Shown here: positions 15,853-24,260 of the stretch, in pieces
How positions within the stretch are numbered: position 1 is the stretch's first letter
Layout: every line of letters starts with the position of its first letter
DNA from: Microbispora bryophytorum
Lineage (GTDB): Bacteria; Actinomycetota; Actinomycetes; Streptosporangiales; Streptosporangiaceae
DNA: 64,000 bases
Assembly (NCBI RefSeq): GCF_006874465.1
Contig: NZ_VIRL01000009.1
Span: forward strand, 1 to 64,000
Reading direction: 5' to 3'
Position numbers and translations under genes: made by a program
The notes under the pieces: model-generated
Told to the model about the DNA's origin: nothing
Database searches by the model: none
The model's input: the letters and a program-made list of their open reading frames with translations, nothing else

Positions 15853-16755
15853 GTGACCCCCGAGCTGCGTCATCTGCGGTACTTCGTCGCCGTGGCCGAA
15901 CATCTGAGCTTCACCGTCGCCGCACGGGAGCTGCACATCGCCCAGCAGTCGCTGTCGCAGCAGATCGCGGCGCTCGAACACGCCCTCGGCGCGCGGCTGT
16001 TCGACCGCGACACCCGGGGCACCCGCCTGACCGAGGTCGGCCGCGTGTTCCTGCCCGAGGCGCAGGCCGTCCTGGCTCGCGCGGACGCGGCCCTGGAGAC
16101 CGCCAGAAAGGCGATGCGCGGTGAGATCGGCCGGCTTCGGGTCGCCTTCCTCGTTTCCACCGCGAACTACATGATGCCGCCGGTCGTCCGCGCGTTCCGG
16201 GAGCGCTATCCGGACGTCGAGCTGCTCGCCGAGGCGGTCGGCATCGCCGGCCTTGTAGCGGGCCTGCGCGAGGACCGGTACGACGCGGCGTTCACCCGGC
16301 CGCCGCTGGTCGGCGACCTGGTGACCGCGACGCTGGTCGCCGAGCCCGTCTGCGCGGTCCTGCCGGCGGGCCACCCGCTCGCCGGGCGGGCCGAGCTGCG
16401 GCTCGCCGATCTGGCCGGCGAGCCCTGGGTGCTCACCCCGCGCGGCTCGTGGGAGCCGTGGCACCGGAAGTACGACGAGGACTTCCGCGCCGCGGGCTTC
16501 GAGCCGCGGGTCGTACAGCGGGCCGACGGCGTGCCGAGCCTGCTCGGCCTGGTCGCCGCCGGAGTCGGCGTCACCCGGCTCGCCCGGTCGGCACACAGCC
16601 TCCGGCGCAGCGGGGTCGTCTTCGTGCCGCTCGCCGATGAACGGGCCGAGACCGTCATGGCCTGGCATCCCGCGCGCGACCGGCAGGCCGTACGGAACCT
16701 GCTCGGCGTAGTGGCGGACCTGGCCGCCAAGATCGACCTCACCGAGGCCGGTTGA
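15853..16755 (+). CDS. LysR-family transcriptional regulator
   Basis: This 300-residue regulator has an N-terminal LysR helix-turn-helix (LRHLRYFVAVAEHLSFTVAARELHIAQQSLSQQI...LGARLFDRDTRGTRLTEVG). Residues ~90-300 form the two-lobed effector domain (LRVAFLVSTANYMMPPVVRAFRERYPDVEL). The likely start is the GTG at 15853. The divergent SDR gene is its probable target. Its stop lies four bases from the convergent HAD gene. Confidence 0.92.
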   Translation: MTPELRHLRYFVAVAEHLSFTVAARELHIAQQSLSQQIAALEHALGARLFDRDTRGTRLTEVGRVFLPEAQAVLARADAALETARKAMRGEIGRLRVAFLVSTANYMMPPVVRAFRERYPDVELLAEAVGIAGLVAGLREDRYDAAFTRPPLVGDLVTATLVAEPVCAVLPAGHPLAGRAELRLADLAGEPWVLTPRGSWEPWHRKYDEDFRAAGFEPRVVQRADGVPSLLGLVAAGVGVTRLARSAHSLRRSGVVFVPLADERAETVMAWHPARDRQAVRNLLGVVADLAAKIDLTEAG

Positions 16756-16759
16756 GCGA

Positions 16760-17413
16760 TCAGTCGCCGTTGTGCTTGCGGATCAGGGCGGGCAGCTCGG
16801 CCAGCGAGTCGACGTGGAACAGGCACGCGCGGGCGGCCGGCTCGTCGCGGAGGATGTGGCCCCAGGGACCCCGCCGTACGAGGGCGGTGCGTAACCCGGC
16901 CTTCTGCGCGGGCCGGATGTCGTTGTCGAGGCGGTCGCCCACGTAGAGGACGGACCCCGCGGGACAGCCGGCCTCCGCCACCACGCGGTCGAAGAAGGAC
17001 GCGTCCGGCTTCTCCACGCCCCAGCCGTCGGACGTGCCGATCACGTCCACCGGCAGGTCCAGGGCGCGCAGGATGGTCTCGGCACGGGCGGTCTGGTTGC
17101 CGGCGAGGCCGACGCGCAGCCCCATATCCCGCAGCTCGGCCAGGCAGGGCCGGGCGTCGGGGTAGAGGTTCTCCTCGCCGAACGTCTCGGGCCGGCCTTC
17201 CCGGGCCCGGCGCTCCCGCTCCTTGTGGAGGTCGAAGCCGGGCCGGAAGTGCTGGAAGGTGTCCCGGTAGTCGCCGCCGCGTGCGATCACGGCGCCGAAC
17301 ACGGCGGAGAAGGTGTGCCGCGGGACGCCCAGCCAGTCGGCCCAGGTGCCGTACTCGCGGGTCTCGTCCACCAGGGTCTCTCCGACGTCGAAGAAGACCG
17401 CCTCCAGCCGCAT
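16760..17413 (-). CDS. HAD-superfamily hydrolase (phosphatase-like)
   Basis: This is a 217-residue HAD protein with a helical cap after motif I. Motif I is FFDVGETL, with the nucleophile Asp but Gly where phosphatases usually have the second Asp. Motif II is GLAGNQT, with Asn-Gln where Ser/Thr is usual. Motif III Lys is in GVEKPDASFF, and motif IV in YVGDRLDNDI. The variation in motifs I and II occurs in HAD-IA relatives, but it makes the reaction uncertain. The ATG at 17413 follows GGGAGGT. It stands alone, convergent to the LysR gene. Confidence 0.85.
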   Translation of the reverse strand: MRLEAVFFDVGETLVDETREYGTWADWLGVPRHTFSAVFGAVIARGGDYRDTFQHFRPGFDLHKERERRAREGRPETFGEENLYPDARPCLAELRDMGLRVGLAGNQTARAETILRALDLPVDVIGTSDGWGVEKPDASFFDRVVAEAGCPAGSVLYVGDRLDNDIRPAQKAGLRTALVRRGPWGHILRDEPAARACLFHVDSLAELPALIRKHNGD

Positions 17414-17593
17414 CGGTACCTCCCGTCTCTCACGCTGCATGCACCTTACGCGGTTTCGGCCGACCCCCACTGCCCCATCGGACAGGGCCGAACCCCCGAG
17501 TCGACCGAAGAGGATTCGGCTTCGGCATGGACAGGAGACAGGTGCCGGAGACAGGCTGAAGAGCAGTACGCCTCACGAGCCTTGGGAGCCCCG

Positions 17594-18385
17594 ATGAGCC
17601 TGTCCGACCTGCAACCCGTGCCCGCCGATCAGCTCACCTTCCGGCTGCCGCCGAAATTCGACACCGTGGAGGAGGAGCGGCGCCACCGCAAGGAACGGCT
17701 CGCGGCGGCGCTGCGCCTGTTCGGGAGGTTCGGCTTCGAGGAGGGGGTGGCCGGCCACATCACGGCCCGGGATCCGGAGCACACCGATCACTTCTGGGTG
17801 AACCCGTTCGGCATGTCGTTCAAGCAGATCAAGGTCGGCGACCTGATCCTGGTCAACCACGAGGGCCAGGTGGTGGAGGGCCGCCACCACGTCAACCAGG
17901 CGGCGTTCGCCATCCACTCGATGGTCCACCAGGCCAGGCCCGACGTGGTCGCGGCCGCCCACTCCCACTCCGTGTACGGCAAGGCCCTGTCGGCGCTGGG
18001 CACGCTGCTGGAGCCGCTGACGCAGGACGCGTGCGCGTTCTACGAGGACCACGCCCTGTTCGACGACTACACCGGGGTGGTCGTGGAGACCGAGGAGGGC
18101 CGCCGCATCGCGCAGGCGCTGGGCTCGCACAAGGCGGTGATCCTGCGCAACCACGGGCTGCTGACCGTGGGCGACAGCGTCGAGGCGGCGGCCTGGTGGT
18201 TCATCACGATGGAACGCAGTTGCCAGGCGCAGCTCGCGGCCAAGGCCGCCGGGCCGACGGTGCCCATCTCGCACGAGAACGCCAAGCTCACCCACGGCCA
18301 GATCGGCAACGACGTCGTCGGCTGGATCAACTTCCAGCCCCTGCTGGACCAGATCCTCGCCTCCGACCCCGATCTCCTCGATTGA
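17594..18385 (+). CDS. Class II aldolase/adducin-family protein
   Basis: This 263-residue protein has the fold of fuculose- and rhamnulose-phosphate aldolases. Metal ligands are visible in AAAHSHSVYGKAL (His-x-His) and ILRNHGLLTVG (His), and the active-site Glu is likely in the CAFYEDHALF region. Most bacterial relatives of this length with FGFEEGVAGHITARDP and WVNPFGMSF are of unknown substrate. The ATG at 17594 has a GGAG box. No sugar-kinase or isomerase gene is adjacent, so the context does not define the pathway. Confidence 0.85.
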   Translation: MSLSDLQPVPADQLTFRLPPKFDTVEEERRHRKERLAAALRLFGRFGFEEGVAGHITARDPEHTDHFWVNPFGMSFKQIKVGDLILVNHEGQVVEGRHHVNQAAFAIHSMVHQARPDVVAAAHSHSVYGKALSALGTLLEPLTQDACAFYEDHALFDDYTGVVVETEEGRRIAQALGSHKAVILRNHGLLTVGDSVEAAAWWFITMERSCQAQLAAKAAGPTVPISHENAKLTHGQIGNDVVGWINFQPLLDQILASDPDLLD

Positions 18386-18521
18386 GCCTGCCGGACCGAG
18401 CATGCTGACCGAGCCTCCTCAGCCAAGCCTCCTCAACCAAGCGCGGGCGCCGGGAAGATCGGCCCTGCGCGACCCGTGAAGGCCGCTCCGGGAGGTGCCG
18501 GGGCTCCAGATCGGCTCCGCG

Positions 18522-19844
18522 TCAACGGCCTCCCGCGATCTTCCCGCGGGCGTCGAGGACGGCCCGGTCGGCGGCGGCACGGCCGGAGATCCAGCCTTCC
18601 CGGTTGCTGACCGCGCCCGCGCCGATCAGGGTCAGCGTCGGGAAGAGCTCCTCGACTCTCGCCTCGACGGCCTGTTCCCGGGCCGCCAGCACCGGCAGCA
18701 GGTCGCGTCCGGCATCGGCGGCGGCCTCCCGCACCGCCTCCCCCGCCGCCTCCCGCAGCCGTTCGCCGATCCGCTGGGCGTACGCCGCGAGGAACGACTG
18801 CCGGAACGACCGCGTGCGGGAACGGCCGGAGCCGTCCCGGCGGGATCCGGCCAGCCGCAACGCGGTCGTGGCCTGCACCAGCAGGGAGGTGAACAGCACC
18901 TCCACCGCGGCCAGATCCGCGGGGAACCCGAGCACGGTGGCGAACCCGAAGTGCCGGCTCCACACCGAGCGGCAGTGGTTGGCCGAAGCGATGACGTCCA
19001 GCAGCATCGCCTTGGGGCCCTCGTAGGGCGCGTCGACGCCCAGCCGGCGTCCCTCCGGCAGGCCGGCTCCTCCCGGTCCGGCCGTCCGGGAGGCGAGCAG
19101 CGCCGCGTCGATGCTGTGCCGGGCCATCAGCGCCTGGGCCGCGGCGGTGAACGTCTCGGCCTCCGCCTCGAACTCGGTCGACTCCGCCTTGGCCAGCAGA
19201 GCCCGCACCCGGGCGAGCATCCGCTCGTCGACGGCGCCGCTCCGGACGCCGGGCGTACGGCGGGCCGCTCCGGGCACGGGGCACAGCCGCTCCAGCGGCG
19301 GCAGAGTGGCCAGCAGATGGATCACCCGAAGCGCGCAGGCGACCATCGCGGTCCGGTCGCCGTCCTCGCGGAGGAACTCCTCGTCGCGGCCCCACCACAC
19401 CGTCGCGCCGACCGCGTCGAGCTGGTCGAGCCAGCGGTCGTCCACGGTCGCCGCGGCGTAGGCACGCATCTCGGCCGCGACGGCGTCGGTCACGAGGCGG
19501 ACGTGCCGAGCCTCCAACCGCCGGCTCATGAGACGGACCACGTCGGCGGGCTGCCAGCCGCCGTGCCAGGCGAGCGTCACCTGCCGGTTCAGGGCGTCGA
19601 GCAGGGCCCGGTCCACGACCTGGCGCAGCCCCTGGCCCTGCGCGAGGACCGTCACGCAGCGCCGGAACTCGGTCTCGTCGCGACGGCGCCGCGCCTCCAG
19701 CGCCGCGGACAGCAGTCCGGCCACCACTTCCTCGGCCGCCTGTCCCGCAGAGCCCGACGACGACCAGGGGAAGCTCCAAGTGGCTCCTCCCGGCGGCCCG
19801 AGACTCCACCGCCGCCGCGCGCCCTCCCGCTCTGCGCCGCTCAT
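18522..19844 (-). CDS. DUF2786-domain protein
   Basis: This 440-residue soluble protein is of unknown function. Its recognisable part is the DUF2786 signature near residues 205-245: MLARVRALLAKAESTEFEAE followed by ETFTAAAQALMARHSIDAALL. An N-terminal ~150-residue helical region and a C-terminal alpha/beta region (HCRSVWSRHFGFATVLGFPADLAAVEVLFTSLLVQ) complete it, as in phage-related and actinomycete relatives. The ATG at 19844 has a GAGGG box. The gene stands alone. Confidence 0.8.
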   Translation of the reverse strand: MSGAEREGARRRWSLGPPGGATWSFPWSSSGSAGQAAEEVVAGLLSAALEARRRRDETEFRRCVTVLAQGQGLRQVVDRALLDALNRQVTLAWHGGWQPADVVRLMSRRLEARHVRLVTDAVAAEMRAYAAATVDDRWLDQLDAVGATVWWGRDEEFLREDGDRTAMVACALRVIHLLATLPPLERLCPVPGAARRTPGVRSGAVDERMLARVRALLAKAESTEFEAEAETFTAAAQALMARHSIDAALLASRTAGPGGAGLPEGRRLGVDAPYEGPKAMLLDVIASANHCRSVWSRHFGFATVLGFPADLAAVEVLFTSLLVQATTALRLAGSRRDGSGRSRTRSFRQSFLAAYAQRIGERLREAAGEAVREAAADAGRDLLPVLAAREQAVEARVEELFPTLTLIGAGAVSNREGWISGRAAADRAVLDARGKIAGGR

Positions 19845-20216
19845 CCGCTCGCCCTCCCCCGATCGGCACCGCCGGGATCCTCGACGGCCGCCCGGTCGGT
19901 TGTGCGAGCGATTCTGTCAGCCCCGGCCACCTGCGCCGTGACGTTATCCACAGGCCGGCGGGAGTAGTGGTCAGGCGAAATCGAGCAGGCGGCGGCGTTC
20001 CCCGAAGGCCCCGCAGGGGGTCTCACCGATCTCGAAAGGCGCCACCGACATCCACCCGCCGGATGGTCACGCGTACGACCGGACGGACTGCGGCGAGTAA
20101 CGTACCCCTCCGGGCATTTACTTGGAGCTTTCGACCAGATTAAATCTTTATTTCCGGATACGAAGTGATCTGGGCCACATTGGTGCCGTGCCTGATCGCG
20201 CGAGGAGTGGTGCCCG
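19845..20216. other. Intergenic stretch, 372 bases
   Basis: No gene is supported here. The right part (about 20111-20165) is AT-richer than the surroundings and probably carries the promoter of the small gene at 20217. No strong hairpin or RNA motif was seen. Confidence 0.5.
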
Positions 20217-20417
20217 ATGGTGTTCGCGCTGGCGAAGCGGATGATCTTCGCACTTGGGCGGGGATTCGTACGGCTTGGACGGTACTGGGCCACCCAGTTC
20301 GGCCTCGCCTACACGCTGGTCTGGGGTCCCGACGCGCCCGATCTGGCGCGCGAGCAGGAGGAGGCCGAGCACTGGGACTGGTCGATCCCCTACCACTGGT
20401 ACGAGACCTCCCGCTGA
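20217..20417 (+). CDS. Small aromatic-rich protein of unknown function
   Basis: This 66-residue protein has an amphipathic, hydrophobic N-terminal half (MVFALAKRMIFALGRGFVRLGRYWATQFGL) and an acidic, Trp/Tyr-rich C-terminus (HWDWSIPYHWYETSR). The ATG follows GAGGAG at good spacing, which is the main support. I do not recognise a family. It could be a small membrane-associated protein; it could also be a chance frame. Confidence 0.45.
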   Translation: MVFALAKRMIFALGRGFVRLGRYWATQFGLAYTLVWGPDAPDLAREQEEAEHWDWSIPYHWYETSR

Positions 20418-20441
20418 CCGCCCCGTCGGCCGGAGACGCGA

Positions 20442-20474
20442 AAGACCCAGGTCAGCCATGCCAACCTGGGCCTT
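20442..20474 (-). terminator. Terminator of the tRNA-Lys gene (first copy)
   Basis: A stem CCCAGGT/ACCTGGG (20446-20452 with 20464-20470), extended by AAG/CTT past one mismatch, lies five bases past the encoded CCA end when read on the minus strand. The tail is AT-poor but hairpin placement is typical. Confidence 0.65.
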
Positions 20475-20482
20475 CTTCGTGG

Positions 20483-20556
20483 TGCGCCGCCAGGGACTCG
20501 AACCCCGGACCCGCTGATTAAGAGTCAGCTGCTCTAACCAACTGAGCTAGCGGCGC
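20483..20556 (-). tRNA. tRNA-Lys (CTT anticodon), copy 1
   Basis: A full cloverleaf can be drawn on the minus strand. The acceptor stem is GCGCCGC/GCGGCGC, the D arm contains TAGCTCAGTTGGTTAGAGC, and the anticodon loop is CTCTTAA with CTT (complement of 20520-20522). The T arm contains GGTTCGAGTCC and the discriminator is A. CCA is encoded (20480-20482). The gene is identical to the copy at 45111-45184. Confidence 0.97.
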
Positions 20557-20663
20557 CCGCACCACAAGAGTAGCGGCATCCGGAGGTGCTCCGCGCCACC
20601 GGCGCGCTCGTCGTCGCGGAGGACGCGCGGCCAGATCATGTCCTGCCCTTACGTGTCCGGGAT

Positions 20664-20687
20664 GTTCCCCTTCTCACCTTCGGGTAC
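20664..20687 (+). promoter_or_regulatory. SigB-type promoter of the PRC-barrel gene
   Basis: GTTC, 14 bases, then GGGTAC fits the actinomycete SigB consensus (GNNT-N14-16-GGGTAC/T). The ATG is 28 bases downstream of it. Confidence 0.65.
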
Positions 20688-20714
20688 GTGGAGTGACGAC
20701 GAAGGGAGTGCACC

Positions 20715-21077
20715 ATGACACCGGATCTCTGGTCGTATTCCGACACCGTGTCGGGCACGGGACAGCAGATGGACATCGCCGGATACGACGTACAGGCCGT
20801 GGACGGGAAGATCGGCTCCGTTGACGAGGCCACCTACGAGGCCGGCCAGAGCTACATCGTCGTGGACACGGGCCCGTGGATCTTCGGCAAGAAGGTCATG
20901 CTTCCCGCGAGTGTGGTGACGAGGATCGACTTCCAGGACAACAAGATCTTCGTCAGCCGGACGAAACAGGAGATCAAGAACGCGCCGGAGTTCCACGAGA
21001 CGGCGATGAGCGACCCGGGCTACCGGGACCGTGTCGGGGAGTACTACGGGCGTTTCCCCCGCACTTCGTCCATGTGA
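20715..21077 (+). CDS. PRC-barrel domain protein
   Basis: This 120-residue protein has one PRC-barrel (~20-90: GYDVQAVDGKIGSVDEATYEAG, SYIVVDTGPWIFGKKVMLPASVV and DFQDNKIFVSRTKQEIKNAP) and a short Pro/Tyr-rich tail. These cytosolic beta-barrel proteins are frequent members of actinomycete general stress regulons, but their partner is generally unknown. The ATG follows GAAGGGAG. The SigB-type promoter directly upstream supports stress control. The gene is monocistronic. Confidence 0.9.
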   Translation: MTPDLWSYSDTVSGTGQQMDIAGYDVQAVDGKIGSVDEATYEAGQSYIVVDTGPWIFGKKVMLPASVVTRIDFQDNKIFVSRTKQEIKNAPEFHETAMSDPGYRDRVGEYYGRFPRTSSM

Positions 21078-21207
21078 GTGACATGCGAGTGGCATTGCGA
21101 GTGATATGAGGGAAGGGGCCGCGCCGGCACGGGGCGGCCCCTCTCCACGCCGGCGAGCCGGACCCCGCCCGGCCCCTCCTCCGCACGGACCGGGACGAGG
21201 CCGGCTG

Positions 21208-21804
21208 TCAGGGCCAGGTGCCGTCCGGCCCGGTCGTCGTCGGGGCGATGATGTGCAACCGCTCCAGGAGCGTGACAAACGTCGAGGCGTACGGCGACGG
21301 CGCGGCGACCGAGGCGACCCGGTCCCAGTCCACCTGCTCCCGCATGGCGCGGACCATGGGCAGCAGCGAGCCGTAGTCGCAGGTGTGCTCGGACAGCGGC
21401 AGTATCCAGGAGATCACGAGATCGGTGGCTTCGAGGACGGGCAGGCTCAACGCGGCGGTGTTGATCGGCTGTGCCCGGGCGATCATGGCCTCGGTCACGG
21501 GCCTGTCGGCCAGCGAGAAGATCAGGTCGACCAGGACCCCTTCCTCGTCGAATGCCTTGACCAGCCAGTCCTCCGGTGGTTTCGCGGTCCGGAAACCCAG
21601 GCTCTCCAGGGTTTTCAGCGCGAGCGGGACGTCTTCCTCGACCAGAGCGAAGTCGACGTCGTGCAGTGATGGCGCGGCGCCTCTCGCGTAGCCGGCGCAG
21701 CCTCCGGCCAGGGCGAACCGCACCCCGGCCTCCTTGAGACCGGCCCCGGCGCGCTTGAGCGTCTCAAGAATCGCGTCGGTGACTTCATGACTGTGACTAC
21801 CCAC
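21208..21804 (-). CDS. Nucleotidyltransferase-fold protein
   Basis: This 198-residue protein has the core of a minimal nucleotidyltransferase. GVRFALAGGCAGYARG is the G-G loop (Cys replaces Ser after GG), and SLHDVDFAL gives the D-x-D metal pair. LVDLIFSLADRPV carries a third acidic strand and PVLEATDLVISWIL a helical tail. It may modify RNA or protein, or be a toxin/antitoxin-like protein, but no helical HEPN partner is adjacent. The GTG start at 21804 is the best available, but its ribosome site is weak. Confidence 0.75.
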   Translation of the reverse strand: MGSHSHEVTDAILETLKRAGAGLKEAGVRFALAGGCAGYARGAAPSLHDVDFALVEEDVPLALKTLESLGFRTAKPPEDWLVKAFDEEGVLVDLIFSLADRPVTEAMIARAQPINTAALSLPVLEATDLVISWILPLSEHTCDYGSLLPMVRAMREQVDWDRVASVAAPSPYASTFVTLLERLHIIAPTTTGPDGTWP

Positions 21805-21825
21805 TCACGTCGCTTGCCCAGCCAT

Positions 21826-21850
21826 GTTCGCCGCAAACAATCCCGGGTAG
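21826..21850 (+). promoter_or_regulatory. SigB-type promoter of the DUF1360-DUF6328 operon
   Basis: GTTC, 15 bases, then GGGTAG, ending nine bases before the DUF1360 ATG, so the transcript would have almost no leader. Confidence 0.65.
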
Positions 21851-21859
21851 GGCGCGCTC

Positions 21860-22363
21860 ATGACCGAGACCCTTCAGGAGATCAAGCGCGAGTACGAGGG
21901 GGAGGACAACCGTCCGCTGGCCTCGTACACACGGGTTCTCGCGGTGTACGGCGGGGCCGTCACGGTGCTGCTCGCCGCGGCGAGGCTGACGGGCCGCCAG
22001 GCCCCCGAGAAGATCAAGGTGATGGACCTCATGCTCATGGGGCTGTTCACCCACCGGCTCTCGCGCACGCTCGCGAAAGACCCGGTCACCAGCCCCATCC
22101 GCGCTCCCTTCACCCGTTACGAGGGCCTCTCCGGCCCGGCGGAGCTGAGGGAGAAGGTCCGCGGTCACGGGCTGCAGCACGCCGTGGGCGAGCTGCTGAC
22201 CTGCCCGTTCTGCCTGTCCCAGTGGACCGCGACGGGGTACGCGGCGGGCACCGTGTTCTTTCCCCGACTGACCCGGCTGGCCGGGGCCACCATGGCGGCC
22301 GTGGCGATCTCCGACTGGCTTCAGCTCGCGTACGCACGTCTTATAAAGAAGGCCGAGGAATGA
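21860..22363 (+). CDS. DUF1360 membrane protein
   Basis: This is a 167-residue membrane protein. The DUF1360 signature is the central LLTCPFCLSQWTATGYAAG (C-x2-C motif before a membrane helix). An upstream helix (RVLAVYGGAVTVLLAAARL) and KVMDLMLMGLFTHRLSRTLAKDPVTSPIR on the inner face are also typical. The family lies near stress and envelope genes in Bacillus and actinomycetes, and its role is unknown. The ATG overlaps no other gene. Its stop overlaps the start of the DUF6328 gene (ATGA), so the two are coupled. Confidence 0.88.
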   Translation: MTETLQEIKREYEGEDNRPLASYTRVLAVYGGAVTVLLAAARLTGRQAPEKIKVMDLMLMGLFTHRLSRTLAKDPVTSPIRAPFTRYEGLSGPAELREKVRGHGLQHAVGELLTCPFCLSQWTATGYAAGTVFFPRLTRLAGATMAAVAISDWLQLAYARLIKKAEE

Positions 22364-22854
22364 GCGAGGTCCTTGAGCCTCTGGAGAACACCGACGAGAG
22401 TCGGAAGGAGCGCGTCGATCGCGAGCTCGGCGAGCTGCTGCAAGGTCTGCGCGTCGCCGCGACGGGCGTGCAGGTGCTGTTCGCGTTCCTGCTGACGCTG
22501 CCGTTCTCCTCCGGTTTCGGGAAGATCGACATGACCGGGAACTGGCTGTTCTACCTGGCGGTCGTCAGCGCGGCGGTGGCGTCGATCTGCACGATCGCCC
22601 CGGCGACGCAGCACCGGATCCTGTTCCGGTCGGGGCTCAAGGAGCTGCTGCTGCACCGGGCCAACCGGCTGGGCGTGGCCGGCGGGCTGGCCCTGGCCGT
22701 ATCCATGACCTGCTCCACCGCCCTGGTTCTGGACGCGCTGACCAGCCCCGCGCCCGCCGCGCTGGTCGGCGCGGGCGTGGCACTGCTGTGCGCCTGGCTG
22801 TGGTTCGTCCAGCCGCTCCTGTCGCTGCGCCTGGTCAAGAACGAGAACGACTAG
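22360..22854 (+). CDS. DUF6328-family four-helix membrane protein
   Basis: This 164-residue protein has an acidic cytosolic N-terminus (RKERVDRELGELLQGLRVAATGVQVLFAFLLTLPFSSGF) followed by four membrane helices and a short charged tail. This layout, with ELLQ(E)LRV..GVQ.LFAFLL, is that of DUF6328, an abundant but uncharacterised actinomycete family. The ATG overlaps the DUF1360 stop by four bases. A strong hairpin follows the stop. Confidence 0.85.
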   Translation: MSEVLEPLENTDESRKERVDRELGELLQGLRVAATGVQVLFAFLLTLPFSSGFGKIDMTGNWLFYLAVVSAAVASICTIAPATQHRILFRSGLKELLLHRANRLGVAGGLALAVSMTCSTALVLDALTSPAPAALVGAGVALLCAWLWFVQPLLSLRLVKNEND

Positions 22855-22863
22855 AAAACAAGA

Positions 22864-22896
22864 AGAGCGCGACCGCGGTGCCCGCGGCCGCGCTCT
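22864..22896. terminator. Bidirectional hairpin between convergent genes
   Basis: AGAGCGCG/CGCGCTCT plus CCGCGG/CCGCGG with one mismatch between them and a three-base loop. It ends the DUF1360-DUF6328 operon and the convergent F420 oxidoreductase gene. Confidence 0.8.
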
Positions 22897-22903
22897 CGTC
22901 GTG

Positions 22904-23866
22904 TCAGCGCCGTTCCCGCAGGCGCGGCAGGATCTGCGTCGAGTAGAACTCGAAGAACCCCTCCTGCTCCTCGCCGATCTGGGAGATGTAGACCTCGTCG
23001 AAACCGGCGTCCACGTACGCCCGGATCGCGTTCAGGTGCGCGTCCGGCGAGGGCCCGCAGGGCGTCGACTGGGTGGCGGCCTCCTCCGTGACGAGCTGTG
23101 AGAGCTGCTCGAAGTGCCGCGGCAGCGGCAGGAGCTGGGCGGCCTCGCCCGGGATCCCCTGGTTGGGCCAGAGCCTGTGGACGGTCCTGCGCGCATCGGC
23201 CTCCTCGTGCGCCCAGCACACCTTCAGCCCGGCCGCGCACGGCTTGCCCTCGCCGCCCGCCTTGTGGAACGCCTCGACCATGTCGGCGGCGGGCGCCGTG
23301 TGGATGTAGCCGTCGCCGAGCCGTCCCGCGAGATCGACGGACTTGGGCCCGAAGCCCGAGATGTAGATCGGCGGGGGCCGGTCGGGCAGCGAGTACAGCC
23401 GGGCCGTGTCCACCTCGTAGAACTCGCCGTGGTGGGTCACCAGTTCGCCCGTCCACAGCTCCCGGATGACGTCGACGGCCTCCTCCAGCATGCGCTGGCG
23501 CTCCTCGGCCGGGGGCCACTGGTCCCCCAGGATGTGCTCGTTCAGCGCCTCGCCGGTGCCGACCCCCAGGCGGAACCTGCCGTCCAGCAGGATCTGGGCC
23601 GTCGCCGCGGCCTGGGCGATGATCGCCGGGTGGATGCGGATGAGGGGGCAGGTGACCGCGGTGGTCACCGGCAGCGACGTGGCCTGCGAGATCGCTCCGA
23701 TGACGGACCACACGAACGAGCTCTCGCCCTGCTCGTCCAGCCACGGGTGAAAGTGGTCGGAGATCCACAACGCCTCGAAGCCGGCTTCCTCGGCGAGTTT
23801 CGCCTGACGTACCAACTCCTTGGGGTCGTGCTCCTCGCTGGAAAGGAAATATCCGAAAGTGGTCAT
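22904..23866 (-). CDS. F420-dependent LLM-class oxidoreductase (FGD-like)
   Basis: This 320-residue TIM-barrel flavin/F420 enzyme is of the luciferase-like class. FGYFLSSEEHDPKELVRQAKLAEEAGFEALWISDHFHPW at the N-terminus and RFRLGVGTGEALNEHILG match the group of F420-dependent glucose-6-phosphate-dehydrogenase relatives (TIGR03557 type). Whether glucose 6-phosphate is the substrate cannot be told. A GTTT-N14-GGGCAT sequence 13 bases before the ATG is a one-mismatch version of the SigB-type promoter seen at its neighbours. It would give a reduced-F420 supply or redox function under stress. Confidence 0.9.
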   Translation of the reverse strand: MTTFGYFLSSEEHDPKELVRQAKLAEEAGFEALWISDHFHPWLDEQGESSFVWSVIGAISQATSLPVTTAVTCPLIRIHPAIIAQAAATAQILLDGRFRLGVGTGEALNEHILGDQWPPAEERQRMLEEAVDVIRELWTGELVTHHGEFYEVDTARLYSLPDRPPPIYISGFGPKSVDLAGRLGDGYIHTAPAADMVEAFHKAGGEGKPCAAGLKVCWAHEEADARRTVHRLWPNQGIPGEAAQLLPLPRHFEQLSQLVTEEAATQSTPCGPSPDAHLNAIRAYVDAGFDEVYISQIGEEQEGFFEFYSTQILPRLRERR

Positions 23867-23986
23867 GTATCACCAGATGCCCGGATATTGTCAAGCAAAC
23901 GTAACGATAGGTGCGTGAGGAGCAAATTCGATCGAGGCCAGGGCTCGGTGATGTTACGAGACCCTTCGCAGGGGCAGTGGAGGGCC

Positions 23987-24136
23987 ATGGCTACTCTGCT
24001 TTGGATCATCGCCGTGGTACTGGTCATCGCCGGGATCTACGTCATCCTGGCCCGTCGGGACATCCTCTGGGGGATCGTCCTCATCGTCCTCGGATTCCTC
24101 GTCGGCCCCGGGGGCGTCAGCATCTTCAATCCCTAG
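23987..24136 (+). CDS. GPGG-motif small membrane protein
   Basis: This 49-residue protein has two membrane helices (MATLLWIIAVVLVIAGIYVIL and ILWGIVLIVLGFLV) and ends in GPGGVSIFNP. The GPGG motif after the second helix defines a known family of tiny actinomycete membrane proteins of unknown function. It is embedded in a longer chance frame; the ATG at 23987 with a GTGGAGGG box is clearly the real start. A GTTA-N14-GGGGCA sequence lies just upstream, only loosely SigB-like. Confidence 0.85.
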   Translation: MATLLWIIAVVLVIAGIYVILARRDILWGIVLIVLGFLVGPGGVSIFNP

Positions 24137-24183
24137 TCGCAACCTCACCCACTAGTCGCAACCTCATCCACGCTGATCGCGGA

Positions 24184-24227
24184 CATCGAGACGGCGACCG
24201 GCCGAAGAGCCGGTCGCCGTCTCGATG
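24184..24227. terminator. Strong bidirectional terminator
   Basis: Perfect 19-bp stem (24184-24202 with 24209-24227), six-base loop, between the convergent GPGG and metallophosphoesterase genes. A 15-base direct repeat (CTAGTCGCAACCTCA) lies just before it, near 24134-24168. Confidence 0.9.
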
Positions 24228-24260
24228 GCAACAACATCGGAACCGCATCGGAACAGCGAA